This document shows positions 49,690 to 54,327 of a stretch of 54,327 bases of DNA, one piece after another. Origin of the DNA: Candidatus Peregrinibacteria bacterium CG10_big_fil_rev_8_21_14_0_10_49_10 (GTDB lineage: Bacteria; Patescibacteriota; Gracilibacteria; Peribacterales; Peribacteraceae); contig PFDR01000065.1 in the NCBI GenBank assembly GCA_002772545.1, positions 1 through 54,327 on the forward strand, written 5' to 3'. The notes beneath the pieces are model-generated. The model had not been told where the DNA came from. It saw only the letters and a list, made by a program, of their open reading frames with translations, and searched no databases. Positions within the stretch are counted from its first letter, which is position 1; every line of letters begins with the position of its first letter. Position numbers and translations under genes: made by a program.

Positions 49690-49951
49690 CTATCCCAAAA
49701 CACTGCTTTCCACTCAATACGAGTTTCTCTTTCTCTACTTTCTCCCATTTTTTTACCTCTGCCTCCCTCTTCATGGCTGCAGAACGGGTGGGAAACTCCT
49801 CGCTGTGCAGGATACGCACGGGGAGCCTGGCACGCGTGTACCGGGCACCTTTCCCGGCATTGTGTACCCCTTCCCTCCCGTGAAGATCTTTGCAGTAGCC
49901 GGAGTACAGAGAGCCATCGCTGCAGCGAGCAAGGTAGAAGTAGTAGGGCAT
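49676..49951 (-). CDS. GIY-YIG endonuclease-domain protein (UPF0213 type)
   Basis: 91 aa from ATG 49951 (MPYYFYLARC). The GIY-YIG catalytic motif reads YYFYLARCSDGSLYSGYCKD, followed by the conserved HNAGKGARYTRARLPV and a helical end (AAMKREAEVKKW). Small single-domain nucleases of this group are widespread; their function is unclear. The longer ORF to 50059 is rejected because it would overlap the divergent MerT-like gene. Confidence 0.88.
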   Translation of the reverse strand: MPYYFYLARCSDGSLYSGYCKDLHGREGVHNAGKGARYTRARLPVRILHSEEFPTRSAAMKREAEVKKWEKVEKEKLVLSGKQCFGIVDKI

Positions 49952-49979
49952 AGGAAGAAAGTGTACAGTACCGCGTAGT

Positions 49980-50345
49980 ATGAAGATCAGAGAAATTTTC
50001 CGGCTCACATGGCTGCCTGTGGTAGGCGCTTCGCTCTGCTGCTTAAGCCCTGTGATCATAGTCCTTTTGGGACTCGGAACCGTAACTGTTGGCGGGTCAT
50101 TGGCAGATACTCTTTACGGAGAGTACAAGTGGATCTTCCGTTCCATCGGGCTTGTTCTCCTTGTTGTTGCTCTTGTTCTCCACTTCCGAAAAAAAGGAAT
50201 CTGTACGCTGGATAGCGCAAAGCGCCATCGTAACGAAATTCTGAATACCGTACTTCTCACACTGTTTGCGGGAGTAGTGGGATACATCGTCTTTCTCTAT
50301 GTGATAGTGCATTACATAGGAGTATGGCTGGGGTTGTGGGTGTAG
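49980..50345 (+). CDS. MerT-like small membrane protein
   Basis: 121 aa with about three TMs. The first TM contains a vicinal Cys pair in GASLCCLSPVIIVLLGLG, as in the MerT mercuric transporter, and a further Cys follows in KKGICTLDSAKR. Heavy-metal uptake or handling is possible, but no merP/merA is nearby and similarity is limited to the first helix. TACAGT about 10 nt before ATG could be its -10. It is divergent from the GIY-YIG gene. Confidence 0.7.
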   Translation: MKIREIFRLTWLPVVGASLCCLSPVIIVLLGLGTVTVGGSLADTLYGEYKWIFRSIGLVLLVVALVLHFRKKGICTLDSAKRHRNEILNTVLLTLFAGVVGYIVFLYVIVHYIGVWLGLWV

Positions 50346-50419
50346 GAAGAGAAAAAAATACGAGAGAGAAATGCTGCAAAAAAACAGGATAACATGTTTG
50401 TTCGCAGGCAAATACTGTT

Positions 50420-50425
50420 TACAAT
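50420..50425 (+). promoter_or_regulatory. -10 box of trpD
   Basis: TACAAT 12 nt before ATG 50438, with a weak TTGTTC -35 (50398-50403, 16-bp spacing). Confidence 0.45.
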
Positions 50426-50437
50426 TCTCTCCTTTTT

Positions 50438-51418
50438 ATGAGTGAACAGAGTCCAATAGAAGCGGCGGAAGTAAGAACAGAAGCAATGCTGAATGGTGAA
50501 CTGTCACAGGAAGACATCCTCACTATTTTTCGGCAGATGGAAGAAACGGGCATAGCAGCAGCAGACATTATGGGAGGCCTGCGTGCCATGCGCAAAAGGA
50601 CATCACCCATTACAGTACCGGAAGATGCCATAGAAACATGCGGCTCCGGCGGAAGCGGACTCGTCACCTTTAATACTTCCACTTTCAATGCGTTTCTGCT
50701 GGCTGCTGCGGGTCTGAAGGTGGCCAAAAGCGGCAACCGCTCGGCAAGCGGCAACTCAGGATCTATGGATGTGGTGGAAGCGCTGGGTGCAAAGGTGGAC
50801 CTTACACCTCAGCAGGAAATAGCCATTTTTAAGAAGGTAGGCCTTGTTTTCAAGTTCCCGAAATCCCGTAACCCTCTGCATGCAGAAAGCCCGCTTGCAG
50901 CGGCCAGAAGAGCGTACGGGAAACTCACCATCTTTAACCTGCTGGGGTGTCTTGCAAACTCCGTAGGAACAAAAAAGAGAATGACAGGTATAGCCAAAGA
51001 AGCATACGCACCTGTGGTACGGGAAGTTGCCTCCCAGGAAGGTACGGAGGGGAAGATAGTCACAGGCTTAGATGGGCTGGACGAAGTAACGGTCTGCGCT
51101 CCCACTCGCATATGGGATATTGCCTCCGGCGAAGAATCTCTCTTTAAGCCGCAAATGCTGGACATACCCACATCTGATGCCGGAGACATAGAAGGCGGAA
51201 CACCGCAGGAGAATGCGCGTACCATGCGGGAACTGTCCTATGGGAGGACATGTGGCCCTCTTGTAAATCTGGTGCTGGTCAATGCGGCGCATGCAATACA
51301 GATTTGCAGACCCGAGTTGAGCCTGCGGCAAGCCTATGAAATAGCCAAACAGACGCTGGAAAGCGGAAGCGTCCATAGCAAAATCATGGAGTATGTAAAA
51401 AGCTCACACGAGACATAA
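50438..51418 (+). CDS. trpD: Anthranilate phosphoribosyltransferase
   Basis: Second step of Trp synthesis: anthranilate + PRPP to phosphoribosylanthranilate. 326 aa. The PRPP-binding glycine motif reads ETCGSGGSGLVTFNTST (family GTGGD, so the Asp is Ser), followed by LKVAKSGNRSASGNSGSMD, VKFPKSR-like region VFKFPKSRNPLHAE, and LNLVNAAHAI-type end VNLVLVNAAHAI. The GSGGS change near the Mg/PRPP site is unusual. It is separated from trpEG by about 27 kb, so the trp genes are scattered. Confidence 0.9.
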   Translation: MSEQSPIEAAEVRTEAMLNGELSQEDILTIFRQMEETGIAAADIMGGLRAMRKRTSPITVPEDAIETCGSGGSGLVTFNTSTFNAFLLAAAGLKVAKSGNRSASGNSGSMDVVEALGAKVDLTPQQEIAIFKKVGLVFKFPKSRNPLHAESPLAAARRAYGKLTIFNLLGCLANSVGTKKRMTGIAKEAYAPVVREVASQEGTEGKIVTGLDGLDEVTVCAPTRIWDIASGEESLFKPQMLDIPTSDAGDIEGGTPQENARTMRELSYGRTCGPLVNLVLVNAAHAIQICRPELSLRQAYEIAKQTLESGSVHSKIMEYVKSSHET

Positions 51419-51421
51419 AAC

Positions 51422-51814
51422 CTACTTCCGAAGATCCACCCAAAAAATATCAAGATACTGCCGCACAGGATGAAGATCTCTGGCATTTACCTTCCGCCGC
51501 AAAGGAACCGGGTGTGCTTTTTGGTTTCGGATGATGAAGAGCGCATGCAAACTGCAACCGAGAAGAATAAGGAGCATACCCAGTGCTACCAGTCCTCCCT
51601 GTGTTTGTTCTGTGAGCGCTGCATAGTGCACGCTTCCCTGTACAAATGCCTGACCCTGCGCAGGAACGGAGAGTGCTACGGAACCGGGTCCGCTGTACGG
51701 GGTAATATCTGCACGAAGACCCTGCGATGTTCCCGCAATGAGAGATGCTATGCCCGCAATAACGAGGCATCCATTTACAAGACTGATGATAGGATTGGGT
51801 TGTGTGTTTGACAT
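51422..51814 (-). CDS. Two-TM membrane protein of unknown function
   Basis: 130 aa with two hydrophobic segments (about 10-30 and 72-94) and an extracytoplasmic loop between them, and a basic C-terminal tail. No family recognised. It has a consensus-like promoter just upstream and is convergent with trpD (3 bp between stops). Confidence 0.65.
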   Translation of the reverse strand: MSNTQPNPIISLVNGCLVIAGIASLIAGTSQGLRADITPYSGPGSVALSVPAQGQAFVQGSVHYAALTEQTQGGLVALGMLLILLGCSLHALFIIRNQKAHPVPLRRKVNARDLHPVRQYLDIFWVDLRK

Positions 51815-51825
51815 ATTTTGTATAT

Positions 51826-51854
51826 ATTATATAACAAAATAGTATTTCTTTCAA
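51826..51854 (-). promoter_or_regulatory. Promoter of the 130-aa membrane protein
   Basis: Minus strand TTGAAA (51854-51849), 17-bp spacer, TATAAT (51831-51826), 11 nt before ATG 51814. Confidence 0.75.
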
Positions 51855-51904
51855 GTCTCCGGTGTACTCGCACAGCAATTTTGAGTAACCTAGGGCAAGC
51901 TCTA

Positions 51905-51979
51905 GGCCCCGTCGTCTAACGGTTAGGACGCCAGATTTTCAATCTGGTAACGCGGGTTCGATTCCCGCCGGGGCTGCCA
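51905..51979 (+). tRNA. tRNA-Glu (anticodon TTC)
   Basis: 75 nt including an encoded CCA. Acceptor GGCCCCG pairs with CGGGGCT (one G-U pair); D-arm with TCTAACGGTTAGGA; anticodon stem CCAGA/TCTGG with loop TTTTCAA; T-arm GCGGG-TTCGATT-CCCGC. A terminator follows. Confidence 0.97.
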
Positions 51980-51992
51980 CACAAGTAAAGAA

Positions 51993-52025
51993 AAACAGCC
52001 CGCTCCAAGGAGCAGACTGTTTTTT
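51993..52025. terminator. Bidirectional intrinsic terminator after tRNA-Glu
   Basis: Stem AAACAG...GCTCC-AA-GGAGC...CTGTTT with small internal loop and T-runs on both strands. It serves tRNA-Glu (plus) and the tiny ORF (minus). Confidence 0.88.
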
Positions 52026-52041
52026 GGGATTACGAATCGGC

Positions 52042-52113
52042 TTAGTGACTACAACCGCCGCCGCAACCACCACCATCAGTGAACATAACGGAGATGGGAA
52101 AGATATAGAACAC
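52042..52113 (-). CDS. Possible tiny Gly/Cys-rich peptide
   Basis: 23 codons from GTG 52113 (or 14 from ATG 52086): a hydrophobic start (FYIFPISV) and the tail TDGGGCGGGCSH. TATACT (52123-52118) lies 4 nt before the GTG, and a bidirectional terminator lies 16 bp after the TAA, so it is a complete small transcription unit. The CGGGCSH end suggests metal or thiol chemistry. Because of its small size it may be non-coding. Confidence 0.4.
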   Translation of the reverse strand: MFYIFPISVMFTDGGGCGGGCSH

Positions 52114-52157
52114 GGCGAGTATAGCACATCACCTGTATGTTTTCTGTGCAAACACCG

Positions 52158-52997
52158 TTAAAACTCATGTTTCTTCCCCAAATCATCCCGATGGTATTTG
52201 CCAAACTCCTCTATCTTCCTGCAGATCTCCCCTTTTACTACGGGCCCGTCTACGCAGAGCCGAATACCCAAAGGATCTACCACACAGTTTCCGCAAATGC
52301 CAAAGCCGCACTTCATGTAGCGTTCCAAAGAAAGTTGGCAGGGTACACGATGCTTTTCAGAGATATCCAGCACAGCCTTGAGCATCATCTCCGGACCGCA
52401 GGCAAAAACCTTATCGATGGGTGGATCTTTGGTGTTGGGATCTGCAGCTACCTGCAGAAGCTCATCCAGGACTTCGGTGTTGTACCCCTTATGCCCCATA
52501 GAACCGTCATCGGTAGCAACGTGCAGTGAAACATGCTTGAGAGATTCCAATTCTTTGAGATACAGCAGATGTTCCGTACCGCGCGCACCGACTATGGCTT
52601 CCAGTGTACAGCCGTGCTTTACCGCCTCGGATGCCACAAAGAACATGGGCGCAGCGCCGTAGCCGCCTGCGACAAGGACGATGTGGTCACCGGCATCCCA
52701 CTGATAGTGGGTGCCGAAAGGACCACGCAACCCGACCAGATCTCCTTTTTTGGCTTGTGCCAACGCCTCGCTCATAGGCCCCACGGCAAAGAATGTAATT
52801 TTGGTCTCCGCACCGTCATCAAAGGCAACGGAGAACGGTTTTTCATCCACACCCGGGAGCCACACCATCACAAACTGCCCCGGTTTCGCTCCGAGTGAAC
52901 CGTCGAAGATATAGGTGCGCACCATTTCCGTCTCCTGAACAATATTTTTTATGCGGTAGGTCTTGGGGAGCGTAGATGCGAGTTCTATGGAAGACAT
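52158..52997 (-). CDS. pyrK: Dihydroorotate dehydrogenase electron-transfer subunit
   Basis: PyrK passes electrons from dihydroorotate dehydrogenase B to NAD+. 279 aa from ATG 52997, whose TATACT box lies 6 nt upstream (start 53021 is excluded by that box). FAD-binding barrel (PGQFVMVWLPGVDEKPFSVA), NAD domain with VAGGYGAAPMFF, and a [2Fe-2S] site near residue 240: KCGFGICGNCVVDPLGIRLC (C-x4-C-x2-C-x11-C). It is divergent from its partner pyrD, 128 bp away. Confidence 0.95.
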   Translation of the reverse strand: MSSIELASTLPKTYRIKNIVQETEMVRTYIFDGSLGAKPGQFVMVWLPGVDEKPFSVAFDDGAETKITFFAVGPMSEALAQAKKGDLVGLRGPFGTHYQWDAGDHIVLVAGGYGAAPMFFVASEAVKHGCTLEAIVGARGTEHLLYLKELESLKHVSLHVATDDGSMGHKGYNTEVLDELLQVAADPNTKDPPIDKVFACGPEMMLKAVLDISEKHRVPCQLSLERYMKCGFGICGNCVVDPLGIRLCVDGPVVKGEICRKIEEFGKYHRDDLGKKHEF

Positions 52998-53003
52998 GTC
53001 CGT

Positions 53004-53009
53004 AGTATA
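53004..53009 (-). promoter_or_regulatory. -10 box of pyrK
   Basis: TATACT on the minus strand, 6 nt before ATG 52997; the predicted transcript starts at the start codon. Confidence 0.55.
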
Positions 53010-53025
53010 GAGCGGACCCATGATG

Positions 53026-53059
53026 AGGGCTAGGCTTAGGGAATAGGGTTAGGGCTAGG
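53026..53059. repeat. TAGGG-type short repeat between pyrK and pyrD
   Basis: A run of TAGGG-like words (GGCTAGG, CTTAGGG, AATAGGG, TTAGGG, CTAGGG) spaced 6-7 bp. It is similar in composition to the csoR array but less regular. It lies between the divergent pyrK and pyrD starts, where promoters are expected. Confidence 0.6.
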
Positions 53060-53125
53060 GAGAACCTGACCATATTCTTCTTCACACCCTAGATCTCACT
53101 CCAACCCTCACGTATTATCCAGGTA

Positions 53126-54073
53126 ATGAACCTTGCCCAAAATGTCCTCGGTGTAGACTTTGAGAACCCCACCATTCTCGCCTCCGGTATTTGGGGAATT
53201 ACAGCAAACGGATGGAAGGAGGTAGTACGCAATGGTGCCGGTGGTGTTACAACCAAATCACTCTGGCTTAAAGAACACAAAGGACATCCGAATCCTACTA
53301 TTATTTCCACAGAGCATTGGATGCTCAATGCTGTTGGCGTACCTGATGCAGGAGTGGAAAAGGCAAGAGAAGAAATTGGATTGTATATGGAAACAAAGCC
53401 GGCACCGCTCATTGCAAATATTATTGCAGGAAGCATAGAGGACTACGCAAAAACAGCGGAGGGCATTCTGCCACTTCAGCCTGACTTCCTGGAAGTAAAT
53501 ATTTCCTGCCCGAATGTGGAAGATGAATTTGGCAGACCTTTTGCCTGCAGCGCACCGGATGCCGCTGCCGTAACAAAGAAGGTAAAAAGTGTAAGCGGTA
53601 ATACGCCTGTGTTCATTAAACTTTCTCCCAATGTAGAACATATTGCAACAATTGCCCTTGCCTGCGCAGAGGCCGGAGCAGATGGCTTTACCGCAATTAA
53701 TACGGTGGGCCCCGGTATGGCTATAGATCTCCGGAGCCGCATGCCCATTCTGGCAAATAAAGTAGGCGGTCTCTCCGGACCGGCCATTAAACCTATTTCC
53801 GTTAAATGTATTGCAGATGTCTACGCAGCCACAGAAGGAAGACTACCCATTATTGGCACAGGCGGAGTGTACACGGGAGAAGATGCCATAGAACTCATGC
53901 TTGCAGGAGCATCCCTTATAGGAATAGGAACAGCTGTTTCAACCAGAGGAGCAGACATTTTTGCGAAAGTCTGCAAAGAAATGCAGTTTTGGTGTACAAA
54001 CGAAGGAGTGGATGCCGTATCGGAATTGGTTGGAGGAATGCATAAGGAACTTTCAAAAAGGAGTGAGAAGTAG
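53126..54073 (+). CDS. pyrD: Dihydroorotate dehydrogenase, catalytic subunit (class 1B)
   Basis: Oxidises dihydroorotate to orotate in pyrimidine synthesis; partner of PyrK. 315 aa. FMN-barrel motifs: NPTILASGIWG, GAGGVTTKSLWL, FLEVNISCPNVEDEFG (class 1 catalytic Cys), VFIKLSPNV, ITAINTVGPG-type FTAINTVGPGMAID and IIGTGGVYTGEDA. The presence of PyrK indicates the NAD-linked class 1B enzyme. Confidence 0.95.
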   Translation: MNLAQNVLGVDFENPTILASGIWGITANGWKEVVRNGAGGVTTKSLWLKEHKGHPNPTIISTEHWMLNAVGVPDAGVEKAREEIGLYMETKPAPLIANIIAGSIEDYAKTAEGILPLQPDFLEVNISCPNVEDEFGRPFACSAPDAAAVTKKVKSVSGNTPVFIKLSPNVEHIATIALACAEAGADGFTAINTVGPGMAIDLRSRMPILANKVGGLSGPAIKPISVKCIADVYAATEGRLPIIGTGGVYTGEDAIELMLAGASLIGIGTAVSTRGADIFAKVCKEMQFWCTNEGVDAVSELVGGMHKELSKRSEK

Positions 54074-54096
54074 AACCTTCGCCCTACTCCATCACT

Positions 54097-54327
54097 CTAT
54101 ATCTCCCGTTCCTGCGGGAATAACGTATCTCGTCTCCACCATACTGCTCCAAAGAGGATCAACCCAAAAAGAATGAGCCGGACCGGACCAAGGACAGCCG
54201 GCGAAAGCGGAACAAAACGCAGAGCTTCTTTGAGGGAAATGAGGAGAATAGATGCCAGAGTGACACCCGGCACACTCCCCGGCTTCCCTGCTACTATGAC
54301 CATAACGTCAAAGACGAGCACGGGGAA
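54097..54327 (-). CDS. LivM-like branched-chain amino acid ABC permease, C-terminal part
   Basis: Partial gene that runs off the right end of the window (open to base 54327). The visible 76 residues include MVIVAGKPGSVPGVTLASIL and VRLILFGLILFGAVWWRRD, the last TM segments of LivM-type permeases (family GGxGSxxGPxxGA and LRxxxxGxxLIxxxLxRPxG). Assignment is from this C-terminal piece only. It is convergent with pyrD. Confidence 0.6.
   Translation of the reverse strand, partial: FPVLVFDVMVIVAGKPGSVPGVTLASILLISLKEALRFVPLSPAVLGPVRLILFGLILFGAVWWRRDTLFPQEREI

Overview
The window (54,327 bp, moderate GC, densely packed short genes) reads like the genome of a Candidate Phyla Radiation (Patescibacteria) bacterium, most plausibly a Peregrinibacteria/Peribacteria-type lineage. 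This placement is an inference. It rests on several four-helix-bundle (S23/IVP family) genes, S-layer (SLH) proteins with Ser-rich linkers, a scattered but unusually rich biosynthetic set (chorismate, Phe, Trp and pyrimidine genes), a LytR-CpsA-Psr protein, a minimal ComEC, and no phage or plasmid backbone.

Layout. 1-2.3 kb: secF-tig. 2.4-4.4 kb: relA on the minus strand. 4.4-5.9 kb: L10 leader-rplJ-rplL with promoter and terminator. 6-9.7 kb: small secreted and membrane proteins, an LCP-family protein and a polytopic membrane protein. 9.7-12.1 kb: lexA, a four-helix-bundle gene and a Y-family polymerase. 12.1-15 kb: valS with a duplicated 5' end. 15.1-17.9 kb: hypotheticals, an FmdB-type zinc ribbon and a K+ channel. 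18-20.8 kb: a second four-helix-bundle gene and pnp. 21.2-24.2 kb: fused TrpE/TrpG (PhzE-like), a TrpR-family regulator and rpsO. 24.4-27.8 kb: rmuC-pcrA. 27.8-31.3 kb: two SLH proteins. 31.4-33.7 kb: pheA-aroG. 33.9-36.7 kb: rsmA, comEC and a third four-helix-bundle gene. 36.8-41 kb: methyltransferase, B3/B4 editing-like protein, RlmN-like enzyme, TrxR-like flavoprotein and isochorismatase. 41-43 kb: a response-regulator protein and a CIRCE-controlled Hsp20. 43-49 kb: a csoR-led copper/silver efflux operon (CusB/CusA plus Met-rich accessory proteins). 49-54 kb: GIY-YIG, a MerT-like protein, trpD, tRNA-Glu, pyrK, pyrD and the end of a LivM-like permease.

The most unusual feature is a family of 7-bp tandem repeats seen at about ten loci. 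The 7-mer differs between loci, but the period is 7. At all three four-helix-bundle genes the heptamers flank the gene as inverted repeats; at three other loci an inverted pair stands without a gene; one array lies inside the valS coding sequence; another is a perfect 8-fold array upstream of csoR. Several stop codons (tig, relA, comEC, trpR and one four-helix-bundle gene) lie inside the repeats. This resembles a mobile or expanding intervening-sequence-like element built around the S23 protein family.

Two further regulatory observations stand out. The lexA and rmuC promoters share a palindrome of the form GTGGAC-N4-GTCCMC, a candidate lineage-specific LexA box with the same 5-4-5 core geometry as the Gram-positive one. 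Many genes have a good -10 hexamer only 4-12 nt before the start codon, which suggests leaderless or near-leaderless mRNAs and helped choose several starts.
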